A DNA stretch of 64,000 nucleotides from Flavitalea sp966112615 (GTDB taxonomy: Bacteria; Bacteroidota; Bacteroidia; Chitinophagales; Chitinophagaceae). The stretch covers positions 1 through 64,000 of the forward strand of contig CBHWDO010000019.1 of NCBI GenBank assembly GCA_966112615.1, read 5' to 3'. Of the stretch, positions 8,465-16,764 are shown in pieces. Position numbers and translations under genes: made by a program. The first letter of the stretch is position 1. Every line of letters begins with the position of its first letter. Below the pieces are notes generated by a model. It made no database searches and was not told where the DNA came from. It worked only from the letters and a program-made list of their open reading frames with translations.

Positions 8465-10867
8465 ATGAAACTTACCAATCTATTGTTCAGGCCCGAAGAT
8501 GAGATGGATTTTTTACCTATAATTCCTTTGAATGAAAATGAAGGAGATGACGGCGCAGAGCTGATTGTACCTGCAGAATTACCTTTGCTTCCGCTTCGGA
8601 ATACCGTACTTTTCCCTGGTGTGGTGCTACCAATAACCGTTGGAAGAGACAAGAGTATCAAGGCAGTCAATGATGCTTATAAGGCTGACAAATTGATAGG
8701 CGTAGTTGCCCAAAAAGACAGTGATGTGGAAGATCCCACAGTTTCTGATCTGGAAGATATCGGGACCATCGCAAAAATTGTCAAGCTGATCAAAATGCCA
8801 GATGGTGGCACTACTGTTATCATACAAGGTAAAAAGAGATGCAAGGTTGTATCGGTTACCACCGATGATCCTTACTTTAAAGCTACCATTGAAGTACTCG
8901 AAGATGAGGAAGGACAAAAGTCAGAAGACTTTGAAGCCTATGTCTCCAATATTAAAGACCTTGCAACACAGATCATCCAGCTGTCTCCAAACATTCCTTC
9001 TGAAGCTGGAATGATCCTGAAAAATATCGAGAACCCAGGTTTTCTCATCCACTTTATTGCGGGAAATTTAAATACCACACTTCCTGAAAAACAGGAATTG
9101 CTGAAACTGAATCATATCCAGGCAAGGGCTGACCTCTTGATGCAACTGCTTCAACGTGAGCTGCAGTTTGCAGAACTGAAGAATAAAGTAACCACCAAAA
9201 CCAAGGCGGAGCTTGATAAGCAACAGCGTGAATATTTTCTTCAGCAACAATTGAAGAGTATCAAAGATGAATTAGGCGGAGATACAAACGAAAGGGAAGT
9301 GCGCGAAATGCAGAAAAAGGCGGAGAATAAAAAATGGCCGCAGTCTGCAAAAGATATGTTCCAGAAAGGGATCGAAAAGCTGGAACGCATGCATCCCACC
9401 ACACCGGATTATTCGGTGGTATACAATCACCTCGATTTAATGCTCGATCTTCCCTGGGATGAAACAACCGAAGATTCGTATAACCTCAAGAAAGCAAAAG
9501 AGATCCTGGATCACGACCATTATGGTATGGCCAAGATCAAGGAAAGAATCCTTGAATACCTTGCTGTGCTTAAGTTGAAAGGTGATATGAAAAGTCCGAT
9601 CCTTTGTTTTGTTGGACCTCCGGGAATCGGTAAAACTTCTTTGGGCAGAAGCATTGCCAATGCAGTTGGTCGAAAATATGTTCGATTAAGCCTGGGTGGA
9701 TTAAGAGATGAATCAGAGATCCGCGGACACCGTAAAACCTATATCGGTGCCATGCCAGGACGCATTTTGCAATCTATTCGAAAAGTAAAATCTTCCAATC
9801 CTGTAATGATCCTTGATGAGATCGATAAGGTTGGAAATGATATGCGCGGCGATCCTTCATCCGCATTGCTGGAAGTGCTGGATCCTGAACAGAACAACAC
9901 TTTTTACGATAATTACCTGGAACTGGAATACGATCTGAGCAAAGTGTTATTCATTGCTACCGCCAATGATATCAATGCTATTCAGCCAGCGTTGCGCGAC
10001 AGGCTGGAGATCATCAATCTAAGTGGGTATGCGATCGAAGAAAAACTGGAGATCGCGAAAAGACACCTGTTGCCAAAACAAAAAGAGCAGCATGGATTGA
10101 ATAAGGTGAAGTTCAAGATCGCTGATAAAGTGATCGAAAAAGTGATCGCTGATTATACCAGGGAAAGCGGTGTGAGAGAGCTTGATCGACAGATCGCTTC
10201 AATCATGCGGTATGTTGCCCGTGAGTATGCGATGAATGATACCGTAAAACAAAATATTACTTCAGAAGATATTGAGAAGATATTAGGAAAGCCAAGATAT
10301 TCCAACGAGATCTATAAAGCAGCGGTTATTCCGGGAGTGGTTGTAGGCCTTGCCTGGACTTATGTTGGCGGTGATATACTTTTTGTTGAAGCTTCATTGA
10401 GTGAAGGTAAGGGTGAACTTAAACTTACCGGTAATCTTGGTAATGTGATGAAAGAAAGTGCCGTTACGGCATTGACCTATCTTCAATCCAATGCCAGGAA
10501 ACTTGGGCTCGATCCCGAAATATTTCAACAAAAAAATATTCATGTGCATGTTCCTGAAGGGGCAGTTCCAAAGGATGGCCCAAGTGCCGGTGTTACCATG
10601 CTGACCTGTATGGCTTCAGCATTAACTGGAAGAAAGGTAAAACCTTACCTGGCGATGACAGGAGAAATAACACTGAGGGGGCAGGTACTTCCGGTTGGTG
10701 GTATCAAAGAAAAGATTCTTGCCGCCAAGCGTTCAGGAATTAAAGAGATCGTGCTTTGCTGGCAGAATGAAAAAGATGTACAGGAAATAGAACCTGAATA
10801 CATAAAGGGAGTAAAATTCCATTATGTAAAGACCATGAAAGAAGTTTTAGAAATTTCTCTGCAGTAG
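8465..10867 (+). CDS. lon: ATP-dependent protease Lon
   Basis: Cytosolic AAA+ serine protease that degrades misfolded and regulatory proteins. Order: N-terminal substrate domain (LPLLPLRNTVLFPGVV), coiled-coil linker (QREYFLQQQLKSIKDELGG), Walker A GPPGIGKTS near residue 385, Walker B MILDEIDK, then the protease domain with catalytic Ser in PKDGPSAGVTM (near 703) and Lys in GGIKEKILAAKRSG. About 800 residues, which is normal. The start is uncertain: ATG at 8465 is chosen, with ATG at 8414 and 8504 as alternatives. A strong terminator follows. Confidence 0.96.
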   Translation: MKLTNLLFRPEDEMDFLPIIPLNENEGDDGAELIVPAELPLLPLRNTVLFPGVVLPITVGRDKSIKAVNDAYKADKLIGVVAQKDSDVEDPTVSDLEDIGTIAKIVKLIKMPDGGTTVIIQGKKRCKVVSVTTDDPYFKATIEVLEDEEGQKSEDFEAYVSNIKDLATQIIQLSPNIPSEAGMILKNIENPGFLIHFIAGNLNTTLPEKQELLKLNHIQARADLLMQLLQRELQFAELKNKVTTKTKAELDKQQREYFLQQQLKSIKDELGGDTNEREVREMQKKAENKKWPQSAKDMFQKGIEKLERMHPTTPDYSVVYNHLDLMLDLPWDETTEDSYNLKKAKEILDHDHYGMAKIKERILEYLAVLKLKGDMKSPILCFVGPPGIGKTSLGRSIANAVGRKYVRLSLGGLRDESEIRGHRKTYIGAMPGRILQSIRKVKSSNPVMILDEIDKVGNDMRGDPSSALLEVLDPEQNNTFYDNYLELEYDLSKVLFIATANDINAIQPALRDRLEIINLSGYAIEEKLEIAKRHLLPKQKEQHGLNKVKFKIADKVIEKVIADYTRESGVRELDRQIASIMRYVAREYAMNDTVKQNITSEDIEKILGKPRYSNEIYKAAVIPGVVVGLAWTYVGGDILFVEASLSEGKGELKLTGNLGNVMKESAVTALTYLQSNARKLGLDPEIFQQKNIHVHVPEGAVPKDGPSAGVTMLTCMASALTGRKVKPYLAMTGEITLRGQVLPVGGIKEKILAAKRSGIKEIVLCWQNEKDVQEIEPEYIKGVKFHYVKTMKEVLEISLQ

Positions 10868-10945
10868 TCTGAACAAAATATACAAACCCTTGTTAGTATA
10901 ACCACTTAGATTTTTCATGTTGGTTGTTTTAAGGGTTAAAGAATG

Positions 10946-10975
10946 TTCCTCCATTTCCATGGAGGAATTTTTTTT
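10946..10975 (+). terminator. Rho-independent terminator of lon
   Basis: A perfect 9-base stem (TTCCTCCAT / ATGGAGGAA) with a TTCC loop is followed by eight T residues (10968-10975). The T-tract touches the stop codon of the convergent gene ending at 10974, so there is no spare intergenic DNA. Confidence 0.85.
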
Positions 10976-11924
10976 ATTTTCGGATCTCCACGTCAGTAAT
11001 TCCGTAAAATCTTTTCAGTGAATCTTTAATTCTTAATGTATCTCCGGCATTGGCAGGTAATACAAAATATAAATTAAAGAGGGAAGAATCAGCATTTACC
11101 ATCAATCTGATATCCTGCTTATTCAATTGCAATTGATTGAATCTTCTTAAAGCCCTTGCTTTATTTGGAGTTATCTCAATAATATATTTCAAAGAATCCG
11201 CAGTAGGAGCAAGATTCATTAAAGTATCCTGGTTTACCCTGGTTGCATCAGGACGTGCCTGTATGGTATCTGTATTGGCATTCAACAAAGCACTTGAATC
11301 GGTTACAGGTACAGCATCAGAATTGGCTGAATTGCTTCCTGAATTGTATAATAAATAACCTCCCCAAATGATGGCAGCCAATCCAATAAGAATAGCCAGC
11401 AATAATAATACTGCTTTCAGAGAATTATTTCCTGTATCACGGTTTACCCTTGGTGGCTCAGGGTCAAAACGCTGCTGCGCATCTTCCGCACTGATCTCTT
11501 CCTGCTGAACTGTAAGCTTATCGACCAATGGTAATCCCGGAATGAAATCGTAATTACCCTGCCTGTTTTTTTGCAGTGTACCAATGCCTTCAAAATAAAA
11601 TGGCTTGCCGATATTCAATAAGATCTTTCCGTCCGACAGGTAGGATTCAAGGTCTGATTCCGCCAGGGGACGGATCTTTCCGGTATGAGTTCTGATGAAA
11701 TCGATCAGCGATTCATCAGGACGATACACTGTTGTTTGTTTGAAAGTTATGTAGTTGTAAACTTCGTTGAAGTTCTTGTCGATGGTCTCAGGTACTGCAA
11801 CTGAAGGATCCAGTGTAAAAACGCCGATACCTGGAAGAGATAAGGTTTTGTGCTGGTATAAATACCTGCCAAATAATGCCGATAGTTTCAAATTAATGCC
11901 CGATTTTGGCCGACAAGGTAGCAA
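10974..11924 (-). CDS. HU-CCDC81-like / SPOR-like membrane protein
   Basis: 316 residues. The N-terminus (LSALFGRYLYQHKTLSLPGIGVF) resembles the prokaryotic HU-CCDC81 type domain of Bacteroidota, and the following 100 residues continue it (GKPFYFEGIGTLQK). One membrane helix lies near 168-195 (AVLLLLAILIGLAAIIWGGY). After a Ser/Asp/Thr linker, the C-terminus (YIIEITPNKARALRRFNQL to GITDVEIRK) looks like a SPOR-type peptidoglycan-binding fold. A cytoplasmic DNA- or protein-binding head joined to a periplasmic wall-binding tail is the inferred picture. There is no ATG; TTG at 11924 or the later TTG near 11891 would start it. Confidence 0.7.
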   Translation of the reverse strand: MLPCRPKSGINLKLSALFGRYLYQHKTLSLPGIGVFTLDPSVAVPETIDKNFNEVYNYITFKQTTVYRPDESLIDFIRTHTGKIRPLAESDLESYLSDGKILLNIGKPFYFEGIGTLQKNRQGNYDFIPGLPLVDKLTVQQEEISAEDAQQRFDPEPPRVNRDTGNNSLKAVLLLLAILIGLAAIIWGGYLLYNSGSNSANSDAVPVTDSSALLNANTDTIQARPDATRVNQDTLMNLAPTADSLKYIIEITPNKARALRRFNQLQLNKQDIRLMVNADSSLFNLYFVLPANAGDTLRIKDSLKRFYGITDVEIRK

Positions 11925-11955
11925 GAAATGTGCTAAAGTTCAGAATAAGCCCATT

Positions 11956-11981
11956 TAAATTTGATCAGGGCTATATCTTTG
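11956..11981 (+). promoter_or_regulatory. Two -7-like promoter elements before a small membrane gene
   Basis: TAAATTTG (11956-11963) and TATCTTTG (11974-11981) both fit TAnnTTTG. The second ends only 5 bases before the ATG at 11987, which would give an almost leaderless transcript. The first leaves a leader of roughly 20 bases. Confidence 0.4.
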
Positions 11982-11986
11982 CGGGC

Positions 11987-12304
11987 ATGACAAGGGAGGA
12001 AGAAAAGCAGTTCATCGAATATTGGGAAAAGGTTCGGGAGCACCAGGGAAAGACCAGTACCCAGTTGTTTTCCGGCATTCCGATTGGGTTGCTTTTTGCT
12101 GTACCTGTTTTCATTGTATTGGTAACAGGAAGGTTTTGGTATAAGCGTGCAGATATGGTTGCCAATGCAAAGCTTGACCCTTTTACTTTTGGCATTGCAG
12201 TGTTTCTCATCACCTGTTTTGTAGCTGTGTTTTACAAAAAATGGCAATGGGAACAAAAAGAACAGCAGTACCAGGAGTTCAAATTTCGTCAAAATCAGGA
12301 CTGA
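11987..12304 (+). CDS. Small two-helix membrane protein
   Basis: 105 residues, function not recognised. The N-terminal amphipathic part (MTREEEKQFIEYWEKVREHQ) is followed by two hydrophobic segments (about 35-52, IGLLFAVPVFIVLVTG, and 70-88, FGIAVFLITCFVAVFYK) and a Glu/Gln/Lys-rich tail (WQWEQKEQQYQEFK). The ATG at 11987 is preferred over an upstream TTG because the family-like start is the charged helix and promoter elements sit just before it. It is divergent from the HU/SPOR-like gene. Confidence 0.75.
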   Translation: MTREEEKQFIEYWEKVREHQGKTSTQLFSGIPIGLLFAVPVFIVLVTGRFWYKRADMVANAKLDPFTFGIAVFLITCFVAVFYKKWQWEQKEQQYQEFKFRQNQD

Positions 12305-12362
12305 TATCAATGCAGCAGTTCAACCTTGAACTCTGTCAATGCATAAAATTTAACCAGTGACC

Positions 12363-12854
12363 ATGAATAAGATCGCAGTTTTAGTGCTTGCCTCGGCTTT
12401 AGTGTTTACAGGATGTTTGAAAAAGGATGAAGGCTGTCCTTACCCTGCTACCAGTATTGTAGCTCCGGCTTCTGAAGAGCAACAGGTAAAAGATTACCTG
12501 ACCGCCAATAATATTGATGCGGTTAAACATTCCAGCAATTTATATTACCAGATCGTTGAGGCCGGAACAGGAAAAACACCTGAACTGTGTTCCCAGATCC
12601 GCGTAAATTATGTTGGTAAACTCACCAACGGAAATACATTCGACTCCAATCCAAATGCGGTATTCGTGTTGGGTTCTTTGATCGAAGGATGGAAAAAAGG
12701 TCTTCCGCTGATCAAGAGTGGCGGTAGGATTAAATTGTACATTCCACCTTCACTTGGATATGGTAATAACGATATCAAAGACCAGGGAAATAATGTGATC
12801 ATCCCGGGTAAGTCAATCCTTATTTTTGACATTACCTTATCGCAGGTTGAGTAA
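12363..12854 (+). CDS. FKBP-type peptidyl-prolyl isomerase, lipoprotein
   Basis: About 163 residues. The signal peptide ends in the lipobox VFTGC (ALVFTGCLKKDEGC), so it should be a periplasmic or outer-membrane lipoprotein. The isomerase domain begins after a short helical region and shows the FKBP signatures VNYVGKLTNGNTFDSN, LIEGWKKGLPLIKSGG and YIPPSLGYGNND. It catalyses cis-trans proline isomerisation in exported proteins. The ATG at 12363 is preferred to the in-frame GTG two codons earlier. It lies 58 bases after the small membrane gene. Confidence 0.93.
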   Translation: MNKIAVLVLASALVFTGCLKKDEGCPYPATSIVAPASEEQQVKDYLTANNIDAVKHSSNLYYQIVEAGTGKTPELCSQIRVNYVGKLTNGNTFDSNPNAVFVLGSLIEGWKKGLPLIKSGGRIKLYIPPSLGYGNNDIKDQGNNVIIPGKSILIFDITLSQVE

Positions 12855-12864
12855 CTTATAATCC

Positions 12865-12872
12865 TACATTTG
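12865..12872 (+). promoter_or_regulatory. -7 promoter element for the serine dehydratase gene
   Basis: TACATTTG fits TAnnTTTG and lies 22 bases before the TTG start of sdaA. A TTG at 12847-12849 could be the -33 element, although the 15-base spacing is short. Confidence 0.4.
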
Positions 12873-12894
12873 TGCGGTAACAAACCTTGTTCGC

Positions 12895-14319
12895 TTGCCA
12901 CACGAATCGATATCCGTATTTGATATTTTCAAGATAGGAGTAGGGCCTTCAAGTTCTCACACCCTGGGTCCCTGGAGGGCTGCCCAAAGATTTTTAGATT
13001 CCTTAAAATCACAATACTCACTCAGCGAGGTTGTGTCTGTAAAAGTCCTGTTGTATGGCTCATTGGCCAAGACCGGAAAAGGTCATGGTACTGATATAGC
13101 CATACAACTTGGCCTTGCAGGTGATGATCCGGTTACATTTGATGTAAGCCAGATCGATGAGAAGATCCACAATATTGCATTCTACAAAACAATGATGCTG
13201 GATGGTACGCACGAGATCAACTTCGATCCGGCTTCCGATATAGAATTTCTTTTTTCTGAATCACTTCCTTTTCATCCTAACGCAGTAACATTTCTTGTTG
13301 CCTTAAAGCACGATATCAGTTTTGCTGAAACCTATTATTCAGTAGGGGGAGGATTTGTTGTAAAAGAAGGTGAAGTTGCGTCATCCAATGGGGTTTCATT
13401 GCCATTTCCCATTGACAAAGCTGATGAGTTATTACACTGGTGCCGGAAAACCGGTTTGTCGATCAGTGAAGTGGTGATGGAAAATGAACTGGTCTGGAGA
13501 CCTGAAGCTGAGACCCGTGCGGGTATGCTGAAGATCTGGTCTGTCATGAAGGAATGTATGTACAGGGGTTGTCATACACAGGGAGTGCTACCGGGTGGTT
13601 TGAATGTAAAAAGAAGAGCCGCGGATCTCAACAAAAAATTATTGAAAGACCAGCATTATTCTGATTATGAAGGATGGATCGAAGCCATCCGGTCTGGTGG
13701 TCATGATTTTAAATATATCCTTGACTGGGTGAGTTGTTTTGCACTGGCTGTAAATGAGGAGAATGCTTCATTTGGGAGAGTGGTGACAGCTCCAACCAAT
13801 GGTGCAGCTGGGGTGATACCTGCAGTTTTGAATTATCTCGTTGTTTTTAATGATGGAAACAGGGCTGATAAGATCCTTCAGTTCATGCTGACTGCAGCTG
13901 AGATTGGAAGCATATTTAAAAAAGGAGCAACTATATCTGCAGCGATGGGCGGATGCCAGGCAGAAATTGGTGTTTCGTCGGCGATGGCAGCCGCAGGATT
14001 AACCGAAGCTCTTGGAGGAACCCAGCGCCAGGTGTTGATGGCTGCTGAAATTGCGATGGAACATCATCTTGGGTTAACATGCGACCCCATTGCCGGACTG
14101 GTGCAGGTACCATGCATAGAAAGAAATACCATGGGAGCAATCAAGGCTATAACTGCCTGCCAGCTTGCATTACAGAGCACACCAGATTTTGCCAAAGTAT
14201 CACTTGATGCGGTTATCAGAACCATGTGGGAAACCGCAAAAGACATGAGCTTTAAATACAAGGAAACTGCGGAAGGAGGGTTGGCCGTGAATATTCCGAT
14301 AAGTTTGCCGGAATGTTAG
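12895..14319 (+). CDS. sdaA: L-serine ammonia-lyase, iron-sulfur type
   Basis: Single-chain L-serine dehydratase, 474 residues, converting L-serine to pyruvate and ammonia with a [4Fe-4S] cluster. The N-terminal beta domain has SVFDIFKIGVGPSSSHTLGP, the family's opening motif. The C-terminal alpha domain has APTNGAAGVIPAV, AAMGGCQAEIGVSSAMAA and TCDPIAGLVQVPCIERN, whose cysteines are the expected cluster ligands. The TTG start at 12895 puts the motif at the usual distance from the N-terminus, and no ATG is available. A repeat block begins at its stop codon. Confidence 0.96.
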   Translation: MPHESISVFDIFKIGVGPSSSHTLGPWRAAQRFLDSLKSQYSLSEVVSVKVLLYGSLAKTGKGHGTDIAIQLGLAGDDPVTFDVSQIDEKIHNIAFYKTMMLDGTHEINFDPASDIEFLFSESLPFHPNAVTFLVALKHDISFAETYYSVGGGFVVKEGEVASSNGVSLPFPIDKADELLHWCRKTGLSISEVVMENELVWRPEAETRAGMLKIWSVMKECMYRGCHTQGVLPGGLNVKRRAADLNKKLLKDQHYSDYEGWIEAIRSGGHDFKYILDWVSCFALAVNEENASFGRVVTAPTNGAAGVIPAVLNYLVVFNDGNRADKILQFMLTAAEIGSIFKKGATISAAMGGCQAEIGVSSAMAAAGLTEALGGTQRQVLMAAEIAMEHHLGLTCDPIAGLVQVPCIERNTMGAIKAITACQLALQSTPDFAKVSLDAVIRTMWETAKDMSFKYKETAEGGLAVNIPISLPEC

Positions 14320-14405
14320 AAGACGTGGAAGACGTGGAAGACACAGAATACGCGGAATACACGGAATACATGGAATACATGGAATACGCGGAATACAAAG
14401 AATAA
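14319..14405. repeat. Tandem 9-base repeats after sdaA
   Basis: About nine copies of a 9-mer drift from GAAGACGTG to GGAATACAT and GGAATACGC. The array begins on the last base of the sdaA stop. There is no matching opposite arm, so this is a one-armed version of the repeat type seen at 59607-59739. Confidence 0.75.
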
Positions 14406-14429
14406 AAGGAAATTTCCCCGCTGTATTTC

Positions 14430-14534
14430 GGATGGCGAAGCCATCCCTCTGCGCCCTTTGCTCCTTTGCGAAGCCGCCGCAGGCGGCGCTCCGCGTGAAA
14501 TAAATTCCTGCGTGAAATAGGCTTTGCGTGAAAT
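14430..14534 (-). repeat. Composite hairpin element, copy 1
   Basis: Read on the minus strand it contains repeated TTTCACGC units, a GC-rich hairpin (GCCGCC / GGCGGC), GCAAAGGAGCAAAGGGCGC, and a terminal hairpin (GGATGGCTTCGCCATCC). The same order of parts appears on the plus strand at 42095-42168. A minus-strand open frame through this block (14316-14546) has no protein-like character. Confidence 0.6.
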
Positions 14535-14551
14535 GCTTTTGGTCAAAGAAA

Positions 14552-14842
14552 TTATTTCTTCCTCCCGCGCCGAGAAATTTTTTCTGAAGTTTTCTTTTTC
14601 AAATAAGACTTGGTCTCAATAAAGATCACCCCATTCTTTCCTTCCTCTCCAAAGATTTTTTTACCTTCTTCATTCTTGTACAGAGTTACACGCGCAACGG
14701 CATTGGGATTGATTGATCTCGATTCCTCAGTTTCGATCTTTACACTATCAACATAAAAAGCCGGGTATTCTCTTACCAGGGTCTGGGCACTTAATGTGCC
14801 GGAAAATAATAACCCTGCTGAAAGCATGATCAAACTTCGCAT
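14552..14842 (-). CDS. Small secreted protein resembling an isolated TonB-receptor plug segment
   Basis: 96 residues. A signal peptide (MRSLIMLSAGLLFSGTLSAQ) is followed by a short domain whose end (SINPNAVARVTLYKNEEG, FGEEGKNGVIFIETK) matches the pattern of the SusC/TonB-receptor plug, where an Asn-Gly-Val-Ile motif is followed by a Thr-Lys. The last 16 residues are Lys/Arg-rich. No barrel follows and there is no frameshifted remainder in the repeat region downstream, so it is complete rather than a broken receptor. Role unknown; resemblance to the plug is my reading, not a search result. Confidence 0.6.
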   Translation of the reverse strand: MRSLIMLSAGLLFSGTLSAQTLVREYPAFYVDSVKIETEESRSINPNAVARVTLYKNEEGKKIFGEEGKNGVIFIETKSYLKKKTSEKISRRGRKK

Positions 14843-14943
14843 CAGATTGTTTTAAGGTGCCCCAAGATACAAAAGCCCCCGGATTACGGAGGCCTTGAAT
14901 CATTCAAATCAAATCATCATTCATTAAAAATAAACCACGGGAA

Positions 14944-15510
14944 TTATTTTGTTGGCAACAGCACTCCATCAATTACATGGATGATACCGTTAGAAGCCGG
15001 AATGGAAGCAACGATCTGTGCAGTTTCATTTACATAGATCTTTCCATCTTTCAAACTGATCTTAATATTTCCTCCATTGGCCTGCCCAATGCTTTGTCCA
15101 TCCTGAAAACTCTCTGGTTTGAATACACCGAGTGAAACATGATACTGCAGAATATCCTGCAGGTCAGCTTTTTTCTCAGGCTTCAGCAAACCATCCACAG
15201 TTCCTGCAGGAAGTTTGTCGAATGCAGCATTTGTTGGAGCGAATACAGTGAACGGTCCTGCGTTGGAAAGTGCATCTACGAGTTCAGCAGCTTTAACTGC
15301 AGCTACCAGTGTTGTGTGGTCGGTACTTCCTGCAGCCACCTGGACCACATTCTTTTGAGATACATCATCCTGAACAGTGGATTGACCTCCATCCGTTTCA
15401 GTTGTGGCTGGTGTTGAAGCAGTTGATTCAGTAGTCGTTTCTGCACATGAGGTGAAAGAAACCAGGAGCGAAAAAGCAATTACCCTGGCAAGCGTAAGTT
15501 GTTTAATCAT
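14944..15510 (-). CDS. Fasciclin domain lipoprotein
   Basis: 188 residues. A lipobox (VSFTSC) near residue 22 indicates a lipid-anchored exported protein. A Thr/Ser/Glu-rich linker leads to one fasciclin (FAS1) domain with its two conserved boxes: FTVFAPTNAAFDKLP, and the C-terminal NGIIHVIDGVLLP. FAS1 domains mediate adhesion or matrix contact. It has its own likely promoter upstream and stands alone. Confidence 0.93.
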   Translation of the reverse strand: MIKQLTLARVIAFSLLVSFTSCAETTTESTASTPATTETDGGQSTVQDDVSQKNVVQVAAGSTDHTTLVAAVKAAELVDALSNAGPFTVFAPTNAAFDKLPAGTVDGLLKPEKKADLQDILQYHVSLGVFKPESFQDGQSIGQANGGNIKISLKDGKIYVNETAQIVASIPASNGIIHVIDGVLLPTK

Positions 15511-15538
15511 AAATTCGGTTTAAGAGTGTTTACGCTTG

Positions 15539-15546
15539 CAAACATA
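15539..15546 (-). promoter_or_regulatory. -7 promoter element for the fasciclin gene
   Basis: The minus strand reads TATGTTTG, fitting TAnnTTTG, 28 bases before the start codon. No clear -33 element was found. Confidence 0.4.
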
Positions 15547-15594
15547 TTTTTGCCAGGGTGTTATATATATGACTTACATCATATTTTTCCTGAT

Positions 15595-16764
15595 TTAGTT
15601 CAGTAGTGGATTTGTTTCGATCTCTTTAAGTTCGATTTGAGAATAATCCCTGATCACATTATATAAAGTATCTCTTTCAACAGGCTTTCTTCCTGCCTGC
15701 TTGATCAGTGTAACCAGTTGTGCGGTTGTCATACTTGGATTTTGTTCTTCAGAACCCGCCATGGAATAGATTTTGGTTGAATCATCTATCGTTCCGTCAA
15801 TATCATTCACACCAAAACTCATGGTCAACTGGGCATTGTGTCGGCCCAGCATTGGCCAGTATGCTTTCAGGTGCCTGAAATTATCCATATATAATCTTGA
15901 TACGGCATACATCTTCAGGTCTTCAATGATGGTTGCTTCGGAAACATTGCTCATATCATTGTTCTGGTTCCTGAACTTCAATGGAATGAATGTATTGAAA
16001 CCACCAGTTTGATCCTGCAATGAACGAAGTCTTTCCATGTGATCAATGCGATGCCAGTATTTTTCAATATGTCCGTACAGCAAAGTTGCGTTGCTGTGCA
16101 TTCCCAATTTATGCGCAGCTTCATGGATGGCCAACCAACCTATGGCATCAACTTTATCTTCACAGATCTGAGTGCGGATCTCCGGATGAAATATCTCTGC
16201 ACCTCCGCCTGGAAGTGAATCCAGTCCTGCTTCATGCAGGTATTTCATACCATCCTCAATACTCACTTTTGCTTTCCTGAACATATAGTCAAGTTCAACA
16301 GGAGTGAAGCCTTTGATATGCAATTCTGGTCGATGGTTTTTGATCTTTCTCAAAAGATCTGCAAAGAATTCCATCGTAAGCTTTGGGTGTACCCCGCCCA
16401 CAATATGAACCTCTGTAACTGGTTTTCCATCATAACTTTTTACAATATCCAGCATCTGGTCGTTGCTCAATTCCCATCCTTCTTCCCGATGTGCATACAA
16501 TCTCGAGTATGAACAGAACTTGCAAGAGAATACACAGATATTTGTTGGTTCGATATGAAAATTCCTGTTGAAATAGGTTGTATCTCCATGCTCTCTTTCT
16601 CTTACATAATTGGCCAGCGAACCCACAAAAGGCAGGCTTGCTTTTTCAAAAAGAAGCACTCCTTCGTCGAAACTGATCCTCTCTTTTTGTAAGATCTTCT
16701 CTCCAATTGCTCTTAACTGGCTGTCTTTTTCTGCACTGATCAATGTAGTTATAGAACCTTTCAT
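15595..16764 (-). CDS. mqnE: Aminofutalosine synthase MqnE
   Basis: 389-residue radical SAM enzyme of the futalosine route to menaquinone; it joins 3-(1-carboxyvinyloxy)benzoate and SAM to give aminofutalosine. The cluster motif is CVFSCKFC (CxxxCxxC), preceded by NFHIEPTNI. EVHIVGGVHPKLT, GLDSLPGGGAEIFHPEIR and FIPLKFRNQNN are diagnostic and distinguish MqnE from MqnC and from CofG/H. Its start overlaps the stop of the T9SS gene upstream by 4 bases (ATGA), implying translational coupling. No other mqn gene is in the window. The organism presumably respires with menaquinone made by this route. Confidence 0.94.
   Translation of the reverse strand: MKGSITTLISAEKDSQLRAIGEKILQKERISFDEGVLLFEKASLPFVGSLANYVREREHGDTTYFNRNFHIEPTNICVFSCKFCSYSRLYAHREEGWELSNDQMLDIVKSYDGKPVTEVHIVGGVHPKLTMEFFADLLRKIKNHRPELHIKGFTPVELDYMFRKAKVSIEDGMKYLHEAGLDSLPGGGAEIFHPEIRTQICEDKVDAIGWLAIHEAAHKLGMHSNATLLYGHIEKYWHRIDHMERLRSLQDQTGGFNTFIPLKFRNQNNDMSNVSEATIIEDLKMYAVSRLYMDNFRHLKAYWPMLGRHNAQLTMSFGVNDIDGTIDDSTKIYSMAGSEEQNPSMTTAQLVTLIKQAGRKPVERDTLYNVIRDYSQIELKEIETNPLLN

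Noticed and set aside
8256..8468. Short open frames over the 8-base repeat hairpin
   Set aside because: Repeat-derived, overlapping in several frames on both strands.
14316..14546. Minus-strand open frame after sdaA
   Set aside because: The translation is dominated by repeated VFHVF-type units coming from the 9-base repeats and the composite element, so it is not a real protein.
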